Shown piece by piece: positions 1 to 5,901 of a stretch of DNA of 6,194 bases (positions within the stretch are counted from its first letter, which is position 1; each line of letters opens with the position of its first letter). Made by a program: the position numbers and the translations under genes. The stretch comes from CAZGQY01 sp964528035 (GTDB lineage Bacteria; Pseudomonadota; Gammaproteobacteria; Methylococcales; UBA1147): the NCBI GenBank assembly GCA_964528035.1, contig CAZGQY010000223.1, forward strand, positions 1-6,194. The letters run 5' to 3'. The notes under the pieces were generated by a model. That model did no database searches and had not been told where the DNA came from. It worked only from the letters and a program-made list of their open reading frames with translations.

Positions 1-406
1 GTGACTTATTAATCAACACCCGGGACCCGGCTTTAGTTGCATGAGTACTCGCTGCGACGCTGCCACCCACTAAAGCTGCCGCAACCTGAGCCGCTGGCCC
101 TATTTCACCAACCGTTCCAGCTGCCAACAGGGCACCGGCAGGAATTCTGATAAAAGTATGAATCGCGTCCCAACCTGTATCGACGCCAGGGATCTTATCA
201 GCAAAAAACTCAACGATATACATAAATCCAGCTGCAAGAATAACCATTGGATCAGCAAGCAACTGCAGTTCAGAGGGCAGAGTAATGTTGCCCGTGTTGG
301 CCAGAAACCCGAGAGTCAGCAAGGTTGCGTACAAATTTATACCACTCGCCCACGCGACACCCATCGTGAGTGCAATCGTGCCTGTAATACCGTCCAAATA
401 TTCCAT
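1..406 (-). CDS. DUF4126-type membrane protein, 3' end beyond the window
   Basis: The reverse strand reads an open frame of 135 codons from an ATG at 406-404 to the window edge, with no stop, so the C-terminus is missing. Hydrophobic stretches lie at about residues 7-36, 49-68 and 88-120. The run GINLYAT (22-28), then VEFFADKIPGVD (65-76) with WDAIHTFIR just after (79-87), and THATKAGSR (121-129), match what I know of the DUF4126 family of small predicted inner-membrane proteins. Its function is unknown, and I infer none. The ATG gives the usual family N-terminus; an AGGTGG stretch lies only about 3 nt upstream, a tight but possible ribosome site. The gene is divergent from hslV with 169 nt between the starts, so the two could share regulatory DNA. 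Family assignment is from motif memory and fairly secure. Confidence 0.85.
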   Translation of the reverse strand, partial: MEYLDGITGTIALTMGVAWASGINLYATLLTLGFLANTGNITLPSELQLLADPMVILAAGFMYIVEFFADKIPGVDTGWDAIHTFIRIPAGALLAAGTVGEIGPAAQVAAALVGGSVAASTHATKAGSRVLINKS

Positions 407-521
407 ACTCCACCTGAAAAATTATTTCGATTTTCTCAGAGTACCACAAACATCTGAATATTAACTAAATCTATTCGACCCTAACGCGGCATCGGCTAAC
501 CACAGTACGACACCCAACAAG

Positions 522-550
522 TTTAGGAATGCTCTCAAATGGTGTAGAAT
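522..550 (+). promoter_or_regulatory. Candidate sigma70-type promoter for hslVU
   Basis: TAGAAT at 545-550 matches the -10 consensus TATAAT at five of six bases. Seventeen bases upstream lies TTTAGG (522-527), a weak -35 matching TTGACA at three positions. The predicted transcript would start near 557 and have a leader of about 20 nt, which fits the position of the ribosome site. In E. coli hslVU is driven by the heat-shock factor sigma32, but I see no convincing CTTGAAA / CCCCAT-type pair here. This is inferred from sequence only. Confidence 0.35.
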
Positions 551-563
551 CTACGCTTTTTAT

Positions 564-567
564 GGAG
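564..567 (+). promoter_or_regulatory. Ribosome binding site of hslV
   Basis: GGAG lies 8 nt before TTG 576 and 11 nt before GTG 579. The spacing favours the TTG codon, whereas comparison with related propeptides favours GTG. The overlapping ATG at 562-564 is out of frame and cannot be the hslV start. Confidence 0.6.
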
Positions 568-575
568 AAATCTAC

Positions 576-1127
576 TTGGTGGCAACATTTAAAGGCACAA
601 CAATTGTCTCTGTACGCCGAAACGACAAAGTAATCATCGGCGGGGACGGTCAGGTATCCATGGGCAATACCATTATGAAAGGCAATGCCCGAAAAGTCAG
701 GCGGTTATATCACGAACGTGTCATTGCCGGCTTCGCTGGCGCAACGGCTGATGCATTTACATTATTCGAACACTTTGAAGGAAAATTGGAACAGCATCGC
801 GGTAATCTTGTACGCGCCGCAGTAGAATTGGCGAAAGATTGGCGAACTGATCGCGCACTCCGCCGGCTGGAAGCTTTACTGGCTATTGCAGATGAAAAAT
901 CTTCACTGATAATCTCTGGTACAGGTGATGTTATAGAACCTGTAAACGACCTGATTGCAATTGGCTCTGGGGGTCCCTTTGCCCAATCCGCAGCAACTGC
1001 ATTGTTGGAAAATACAGAACTTACCGCTCGGGAAATTGTCGAGAAATCATTAAATATCGCTGCGGACATTTGTATTTATACCAACCACAATCTCACTATC
1101 GAAGAACTGGATTCAAATAAAAAGTAA
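576..1127 (+). CDS. hslV: HslV, peptidase subunit of the HslUV (ClpQY) protease
   Basis: HslV is the threonine peptidase of the cytoplasmic HslUV protease; two stacked hexamers degrade proteins fed in by HslU. The frame encodes 183 residues from TTG 576. GTTIVSVRR places the catalytic Thr at residue 8, after a short propeptide that is removed. In mature numbering Thr1, Asp17 (in GGDGQ), Lys33 and Ser124 (in GSGG) are all present, as expected for an active enzyme. AKDWRTDR and the near-terminal ICIYTNH are typical of the family, and the mature length of 176 is normal. The start is ambiguous. GGAG at 564-567 sits 8 nt before TTG 576, but GTG 579 (11 nt away) would give a six-residue propeptide, as in relatives beginning MEQF.G. 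hslU follows after 2 nt. Confidence 0.97.
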   Translation: MVATFKGTTIVSVRRNDKVIIGGDGQVSMGNTIMKGNARKVRRLYHERVIAGFAGATADAFTLFEHFEGKLEQHRGNLVRAAVELAKDWRTDRALRRLEALLAIADEKSSLIISGTGDVIEPVNDLIAIGSGGPFAQSAATALLENTELTAREIVEKSLNIAADICIYTNHNLTIEELDSNKK

Positions 1128-1129
1128 CG

Positions 1130-2452
1130 ATGACTGAAATGACCCCAAAGGAAATTGTCCACGAATTGGACAAACACATTATTGGCCAGGCAGATGCTAA
1201 GCGCTCTGTTGCTATTGCACTGCGAAATCGGTGGCGACGCACAATGGTTGATGAATCTCTGCGTGAAGAAATCACTCCAAAAAATATACTCATGATTGGC
1301 CCCACCGGAGTAGGAAAAACAGAAATCGCTCGTCGCCTGGCTCGCCTTGCAAATGCCCCCTTCATAAAAATAGAAGCCACTAAATTCACAGAAGTGGGAT
1401 ACGTCGGCCGCGATGTCGAATCAATTATCCGAGACCTTGTCGACTCAGCCGTAAAAATGGCACGCGAAACTGAAATGGAAAAGGTGCAGAGGCGCGCTGA
1501 AGATGCTGCGGAAGACACCATTTTGGATATATTACTGCCCAAAGCTGAAGGATCCAGTGATTGGACCGAGTCTGAATCATCCACCCGGCAAAAATTTCGA
1601 AAAAAATTGCGCGAAGGTGACCTGGATGAAAATGAAATTGAGATCGAGGTCAGCAGTTCACCTGTTGGAGTCGAAATTATGGCCCCGCCTGGAATGGAGG
1701 AAATGACAAACCAATTGCAAAGTATGTTTCAAAATATCTCCACCGGACGAACACGCACCCGAAAATTGCGAATTAAAGACGCGATTTCCGTATTGACCGA
1801 TGAAGAGGCTGCGCGCATGATCAATGAAGATGATGTGAAGATACGCGCGGTTGAGGCGGTCGAACAAAATGGGATTGTATTTCTGGACGAACTCGACAAA
1901 GTCTGCAAACGTTCCGACTATGGCGGCCCTGATGTATCCAGAGAGGGTGTGCAAAGAGACCTGTTACCTCTGGTGGAAGGATGCACGATCAGCACCAAGT
2001 ATGGAATGATCAAAACAGACCATGTACTCTTCATTGCATCCGGTGCGTTTCATTTATCCAAGCCATCTGATTTGATTCCTGAGCTACAAGGCCGATTTCC
2101 GATACGAGTGGAACTCGAAGCACTGTCCGTCGACGATTTCATACGCATTCTCACCGAACCTGATGCGTCTCTTACGGAACAATATCAGGCTTTACTTGCC
2201 ACCGAAGGCGTAACCGTTCAATTCAGTGATGACGGTATTTCAATGATTGCAAAAATAGCCTGGCAAGTTAACGAAACAACTGAAAACATAGGGGCTCGAC
2301 GACTTCATACTGTTCTTGAACGTCTTCTTGATTCATTATCCTTCGAGGCATCGGAAAAGAATGGTACAACAGTATCCATTGACCAGGAATACGTGGAGAA
2401 ACATTTATCGGATCTTGCCTCAGATGAAGATTTAAGCCGCTACATTCTTTAG
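1130..2452 (+). CDS. hslU: HslU, AAA+ ATPase (unfoldase) subunit of HslUV
   Basis: HslU is the hexameric AAA+ ring that unfolds substrates with ATP and threads them into HslV. The 440-residue product is close to the E. coli length of 443. Visible parts in order: N-terminal LDKHIIGQ (13-20); Walker A GPTGVGKT (57-64); pore loop GYVG (90-93), which grips substrate; the charged insertion (I) domain, roughly 110-240; Walker B IVFLDE (249-254); arginine finger in LQGRFP (Arg322); and sensor-2 GARR (388-391). The C-terminal tail DEDLSRYIL (432-440) is the segment that inserts into HslV and activates it. The gene starts 2 nt after the hslV stop. It lacks a clear Shine-Dalgarno, having only an A-rich AAAAAG, so translation is probably coupled to hslV. 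All catalytic residues are present. Confidence 0.98.
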   Translation: MTEMTPKEIVHELDKHIIGQADAKRSVAIALRNRWRRTMVDESLREEITPKNILMIGPTGVGKTEIARRLARLANAPFIKIEATKFTEVGYVGRDVESIIRDLVDSAVKMARETEMEKVQRRAEDAAEDTILDILLPKAEGSSDWTESESSTRQKFRKKLREGDLDENEIEIEVSSSPVGVEIMAPPGMEEMTNQLQSMFQNISTGRTRTRKLRIKDAISVLTDEEAARMINEDDVKIRAVEAVEQNGIVFLDELDKVCKRSDYGGPDVSREGVQRDLLPLVEGCTISTKYGMIKTDHVLFIASGAFHLSKPSDLIPELQGRFPIRVELEALSVDDFIRILTEPDASLTEQYQALLATEGVTVQFSDDGISMIAKIAWQVNETTENIGARRLHTVLERLLDSLSFEASEKNGTTVSIDQEYVEKHLSDLASDEDLSRYIL

Positions 2453-2497
2453 TGTGGCACTATATTACTACAAGCCGCGCAGAAGGACTAAACCCTT

Positions 2498-2525
2498 GGA
2501 GACTGGCCATTCCCGGCCGACCTCC
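2498..2525 (+). other. Imperfect hairpin downstream of hslU
   Basis: GGAG 2498-2501 pairs with CTCC 2522-2525, and GGCC 2505-2508 pairs with GGCC 2515-2518 around a 6-nt loop; a small internal loop separates the two stems. It lies 45 nt after the hslU stop and may protect the 3' end of the mRNA. No T-run follows, so it is not a canonical intrinsic terminator. Confidence 0.3.
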
Positions 2526-2636
2526 CCGCTGGTTACATATACAATAATATTCAGTCCACCGTAGGCATGATGGCTTTTTGACAAACGAGGTCGCTACTTA
2601 GCACAACGATGACGATGAGTACAGGTTGTTAATAAT

Positions 2637-2686
2637 AAGACTTTTGCAACGTGAACGCGTTGCAATGGTGTGTCCCCTGAAGTCTT
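2637..2686 (+). other. Nested inverted repeat, possible RNA hairpin in the ubiE leader
   Basis: TTGCAACG (2644-2651) is followed after six bases by its exact reverse complement CGTTGCAA (2658-2665). Directly outside it, AAGACTT (2637-2643) is complementary to AAGTCTT (2680-2686). The outer and inner stems are contiguous on the 5' side and separated by a 14-nt bulge (2666-2679) on the 3' side. In RNA this gives 15 base pairs with a 6-nt loop. No T-run follows, so it is not a normal intrinsic terminator. It ends 112 nt before the ubiE start. It could be a leader element, a small RNA or a protein-binding palindrome; the sequence does not decide. Confidence 0.45.
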
Positions 2687-2798
2687 TACCCATCCTGATA
2701 AATCATGACTTGTGCCCTAAACAACAAATTAACTGAGTAGATACATATCAACAAACAATTGCCGCGACAGATAGAGTATTGTTGCTTTTGGAATCATA

Positions 2799-3548
2799 AT
2801 GAATCAAGAAAAAACCACCCATTTTGGCTATACGCAGGTTGCTGCAGATAAAAAAGCAGGCCTGGTTAAAGATGTATTCGATTCTGTTGCCAATAAATAC
2901 GACATAATGAATGACCTGATGTCTCTCGGCATTCATCGCGTGTGGAAAAGAATGGCTATTTCTTTGAGCAACGTACGCCATGGTGACACCATTCTCGATC
3001 TTGCAGGTGGCACCGGAGATCTGACACTGTTATTTGAAAAGCGGGTGGGCTCCAACGGAAAAATTGTGCTGGCAGACATCAATAAATCGATGCTGGAAGT
3101 TGGACGCGACCGGCTGATTGATAAGGGGCTTGTCTCGAACATCCACTACTCTCAAGTTAATGCCGAGTGTCTTCCATTTCAGCAAGGGACTTTTGATTGT
3201 GTATGCATTGCCTTTGGCCTGCGAAACGTGACCGACAAACAAAAAGCACTTGAATCAATGTATCAGGTTCTAAAACCCGGTGGCCGATTAATCGTACTGG
3301 AATTTTCCCATCCCAAGGATGCATTGGTAAAAAAAGTTTATGATACTTACTCGTTTAAACTATTACCGACAATTGGAAAACTTATTGCCAACGATTCAGA
3401 AAGCTACCGCTATCTCGCCGAGTCAATCCGAATGCATCCGGATCAGGAAAAACTAAAAGGCATGATGGAAACAGCCGGTTTTGAAGGCTGTGATTTTTTC
3501 AATTTATCACAAGGTATTGTGGCAATACACCGGGGTTACAAATATTAG
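2799..3548 (+). CDS. ubiE: UbiE, ubiquinone/menaquinone C-methyltransferase
   Basis: UbiE uses S-adenosylmethionine to C-methylate the benzoquinol ring in ubiquinone synthesis (DDMQH2 to DMQH2) and demethylmenaquinol where menaquinone is made. The 249 residues match E. coli UbiE (251) along the whole length. Key segments: HFGY (8-11); KYDIMNDLMSLGIHRVWK (33-50); SAM-binding motif I ILDLAGGTGDL (65-75); acidic LADIN (91-95), expected to contact the SAM ribose; family signature FGLRNVTD (139-146); LKPGGRL (158-164); LEFS (167-170); and YRYLAESIRMHP (203-214). The ending HRGYKY is typical. The ATG has a weak GGAA site 5 nt upstream. It begins the ubiE-ubiJ-ubiB cluster. Whether menaquinone is made cannot be told from this window. 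Confidence 0.98.
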   Translation: MNQEKTTHFGYTQVAADKKAGLVKDVFDSVANKYDIMNDLMSLGIHRVWKRMAISLSNVRHGDTILDLAGGTGDLTLLFEKRVGSNGKIVLADINKSMLEVGRDRLIDKGLVSNIHYSQVNAECLPFQQGTFDCVCIAFGLRNVTDKQKALESMYQVLKPGGRLIVLEFSHPKDALVKKVYDTYSFKLLPTIGKLIANDSESYRYLAESIRMHPDQEKLKGMMETAGFEGCDFFNLSQGIVAIHRGYKY

Positions 3549-3576
3549 TGGCACACCATCATATTTATTACACCGC

Positions 3577-4203
3577 ATGTTAGTCCGCGTACTGTTTCTT
3601 TCCAAACTGGAATCTGCACTGAGCCATTTGATTAATCTGGATCCCAAAGCAAACGAGTATCTAAATGACCTGGCGGGTAAAGTTATCGGCATTCATTTGC
3701 AAATTGTAGATTGGACTTTTTTTCTCTGTCCTAATGAATCAGGAATACAGATTCTTGAATCCTACACAGGAACCCCGGACACCCAATTGAGCGGTACACC
3801 CCTGGCCTTCGCGGCAATGGGTCTGAGCAACAAACCAATGAATTCTCTTTTTTCCGGTGAAATTAAAATCGAAGGGGATGTCACTACTGGTCGGGGCATT
3901 CAATCAATTTTTGAGAAACTGGATATCAATTGGGAACAACAACTTGCCCGATTTAGTGGTGATACACTAAGCCACGAAATCAGTAATCTTCTACGTAGTA
4001 CAAAAAACTGGGGTGAAGAATCAGTAGATTCTTTGCAATTGAATGTTGCTGAATTTCTAAAGGAAGAATCGCAGGATTTACCGTCCCGATTCGAAACAAA
4101 CAGACTTCTTTCCGATATTGACACTCTTCGTTCGGACACTGACCGCCTGAATGCCCGCTGCCAGCGTCTGCTAGAATTATTCGAAACACCGCTTGACGAT
4201 TGA
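3577..4203 (+). CDS. ubiJ: UbiJ, SCP2-domain accessory factor for ubiquinone biosynthesis
   Basis: UbiJ (formerly YigP) is a cytoplasmic lipid-binding accessory protein of the Ubi complex; it partners UbiK and helps present the hydrophobic intermediates. From ATG 3577 the product has 208 residues, against about 201 in E. coli. The N-terminal two thirds fit an SCP2-like sterol-carrier fold: a short helix around SKLESALSHLI, a conserved-looking LAGKVIGIHL strand, and GEIKIEGDV near residues 95-103. The last 40 or so residues, rich in Leu, Arg, Asp and Glu, look like a coiled coil, as in the family. The frame is open further upstream to TTG 3481, but that would overlap ubiE by 68 nt. ATG 3577 matches family N-termini yet has no clear Shine-Dalgarno. 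Identification rests strongly on position between ubiE and ubiB, since the family diverges fast. Confidence 0.9.
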   Translation: MLVRVLFLSKLESALSHLINLDPKANEYLNDLAGKVIGIHLQIVDWTFFLCPNESGIQILESYTGTPDTQLSGTPLAFAAMGLSNKPMNSLFSGEIKIEGDVTTGRGIQSIFEKLDINWEQQLARFSGDTLSHEISNLLRSTKNWGEESVDSLQLNVAEFLKEESQDLPSRFETNRLLSDIDTLRSDTDRLNARCQRLLELFETPLDD

Positions 4204-4243
4204 TCGCACATTCCAATACTAATAACAAACGGTTGATTAACCC

Positions 4244-4247
4244 GGAG
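4244..4247 (+). promoter_or_regulatory. Ribosome binding site that fixes the TTG start of ubiB
   Basis: GGAG lies 7 nt before TTG 4255, a near-ideal spacing. No in-frame ATG or GTG exists nearby, so this site supports the rare TTG start. A short palindrome, GGTT-GATT-AACC (4231-4242), ends just upstream of it. Confidence 0.7.
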
Positions 4248-4254
4248 CCCTCTT

Positions 4255-5901
4255 TTGATTTCGCCGAAGCTTCTTATACGATTGCTGCAAATAAATTGGA
4301 TCCTGGTTTTTCATGGGCTCGATAAGTTAGTACTCAGCACACCTCTGTTCCGACCTTTACGGTTTTTTGCTTATCTGTCTCCAAACTTCTGGCTGCGGAA
4401 AAAACACGCACCCAGAGCAGTCCGTATCCGACGGGCTCTGGAAGACCTGGGACCTATTTTCGTTAAATTTGGACAGGCCCTGTCAACCCGACCGGATCTG
4501 CTTGCCGAAGATATCGCTCATGAACTTGCGAAACTGCAGGACGACGTACCACCGTTCAGCGGAGTTGAAGCAAGGAAAATAATCGAGCACTCTCTTGGCA
4601 AACCCATCCATGAAAGTTTCAACAATTTTGACGAAACCCCTCTGGCATCGGCGTCTGTCGCACAAGTCCATACTGCGAAATTGCTCGATGGTCAGGATGT
4701 CGTTATCAAAGTAATACGCCCCGATATCGAAAAGACTATTCATAATGATGTCGCCATCATGTATGAAATCGCCAAGCTAGCAGAAAAACATTGGACACTC
4801 GGAAAACGTCTGCGTCCAGTCGATGTTGTCGCAGAATTTGAAAAAACCATTCTTGACGAGCTCGATTTGATTCGGGAAGGCGCAAATGCATCGGAACTAC
4901 GACGCAATTTCGAAAATTCAGATATCTTATACATTCCCAGGATACACTGGGACTGGAGCCGCCAGAAAGTCCTGGTAATGGAAAGAATTTATGGCACCCC
5001 TATAGGCAATATAGAACAACTTAGACGCGAAAATATCGATTTTAAAAGTCTAGCTGAACGCGGTGTCGAAATTTTTTTCACACAGGTTCTGCGCGACAAC
5101 TTCTTTCATGCTGACATGCACCCGGGAAATATTTTTGTTACGCCGAATTCAACCTATATTGCCATCGATTTTGGAATAGTCGGATCGCTGACTACTGCGG
5201 ATCAGCACTATCTGGCGAATAACCTTCTGGCATTTTTTAACCGAGACTACCGTCGCGTGGCCGAACTACACGTAGAATCCGGATGGGTGCCCAAATCGAC
5301 GCGTGTCGATGAACTGGAGTCTGGAATACGAGCGGTATGCGAACCGATTTTTGAAAAACCCATCAGTGAAATTTCTTATGGGCAACTGTTGCTACGCCTT
5401 TTTCAAGCAGCTCGAAGGTTTAATGCAGAAGTACAACCACAATTGGTCTTGTTTCAGAAAACTTTGTTAAATATCGAAGGACTGGGCCGAGAACTATATC
5501 CCAGCCTGGATTTGTGGCAAACCGCAAAACCTTACCTGGAAAACTGGTTTAAACAACAGGTTGGCCCCAAAGCGACACTTAAGAAAGTACGTAAACATCT
5601 TCCTGAATTCGCCGATCAATTGCCTGAAATACCCGGACTCGCACATCAGACCCTAAAAAAGGCAGTCGATGGAGAGTTGGAATTACAGTGGAAATCCAAA
5701 CAACTGGAAGAAATTCAGTTACAACTGCAACGCAACCAACAAAAATCGATCTACGCAATAGTCGGCGGTTCGTTTATGATTTGCGCCGCGATCCTTCTTG
5801 GTCTGTCCCATCAGTTACCCGCCTCTTCTCCACAATCCTCCATAGTCTGGGCCGCGGGAGGCTTTGGTGGGATTTTTTTACTCCTCTCCTTAAAACCCTA
5901 G
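4255..5901 (+). CDS. ubiB: UbiB, ABC1/ADCK (UbiB-family) atypical kinase/ATPase for ubiquinone biosynthesis
   Basis: UbiB is a membrane-anchored atypical protein-kinase-like ATPase needed for efficient ubiquinone synthesis; it is thought to help extract lipid precursors from the membrane rather than catalyse a ring step. The 548 residues compare with 546 in E. coli. Family hallmarks are intact: KxGQ as KFGQ (71-74); the Ala-rich loop ASASVAQVH (131-139) that replaces the kinase glycine loop; nucleotide-site Lys152 in VVIKV; ExD as ELD (202-204); the catalytic loop HADMHPGN (285-292) with Asp287 and Asn292; and metal-binding DFG (305-307). WVP, CEPIFEKP and VQPQLVL further on match the bacterial subgroup. 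Two hydrophobic C-terminal segments, about 499-518 and 530-546, form the membrane anchor. The start is TTG with a well-placed GGAG. The gene lies 51 nt after ubiJ, presumably co-transcribed, and its stop overlaps that of the convergent neighbour. Confidence 0.98.
   Translation: MISPKLLIRLLQINWILVFHGLDKLVLSTPLFRPLRFFAYLSPNFWLRKKHAPRAVRIRRALEDLGPIFVKFGQALSTRPDLLAEDIAHELAKLQDDVPPFSGVEARKIIEHSLGKPIHESFNNFDETPLASASVAQVHTAKLLDGQDVVIKVIRPDIEKTIHNDVAIMYEIAKLAEKHWTLGKRLRPVDVVAEFEKTILDELDLIREGANASELRRNFENSDILYIPRIHWDWSRQKVLVMERIYGTPIGNIEQLRRENIDFKSLAERGVEIFFTQVLRDNFFHADMHPGNIFVTPNSTYIAIDFGIVGSLTTADQHYLANNLLAFFNRDYRRVAELHVESGWVPKSTRVDELESGIRAVCEPIFEKPISEISYGQLLLRLFQAARRFNAEVQPQLVLFQKTLLNIEGLGRELYPSLDLWQTAKPYLENWFKQQVGPKATLKKVRKHLPEFADQLPEIPGLAHQTLKKAVDGELELQWKSKQLEEIQLQLQRNQQKSIYAIVGGSFMICAAILLGLSHQLPASSPQSSIVWAAGGFGGIFLLLSLKP

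Larger units (their letters stand above)
407..575. other. Divergent intergenic region between the DUF4126 gene and hslV
   Basis: This 169-nt stretch separates two divergent starts and is AT-rich near the DUF4126 gene. No gene or RNA is supported here. A candidate promoter for hslV lies at its right side (entered separately). In the minus direction I saw only poor hexamers, for example TACTCT near 440, so I do not call a promoter for the DUF4126 gene. Confidence 0.6.
2453..2798. other. 346-nt intergenic region between hslU and ubiE
   Basis: No coding frame of convincing length or recognisable sequence is present on either strand; the forward frames are broken by stops every few dozen codons. 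The region holds an imperfect hairpin at 2498-2525, a TTGACA hexamer at 2578-2583 with no good -10 partner, a short T-run at 2575-2579, and a nested inverted repeat at 2637-2686 (separate entry). No convincing promoter for ubiE or terminator for hslU was found, although both should lie here if the operons are separate. In Pseudomonas a DUF971 gene and the pha cluster lie between hslU and ubiE; nothing resembling them is seen. Confidence 0.7.

Noticed and set aside
158..457. Forward open frame of 99 codons
   Set aside because: It lies antisense to the DUF4126 gene, whose reverse-strand translation gives clear family motifs; the forward product is not protein-like.
1096..1584. Long reverse open frame opposite hslU
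   Set aside because: It is a shadow of the strongly conserved hslU frame; its product is rich in Ser, Arg and Ile without recognisable domains.
2575..2579. T-run that might end an hslVU terminator
   Set aside because: The bases just before it do not form a convincing GC-rich stem; the only pairing found needs a loop of about 60 nt.
2578..2583. Perfect TTGACA -35 hexamer in the hslU-ubiE gap
   Set aside because: No acceptable -10 hexamer occurs 16-18 nt downstream, so I do not call a ubiE promoter here.
3577..4203. Possible EsrE-like small RNA within ubiJ, as reported in E. coli
   Set aside because: I cannot recognise any matching sequence or a dedicated promoter or terminator in this ubiJ.
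5869..5898. GGG/TTTT...AAAA/CCC complementarity at the end of ubiB
   Set aside because: The stem is mostly A-T with a bulge and lies inside ubiB; too weak to call a terminator for either strand.
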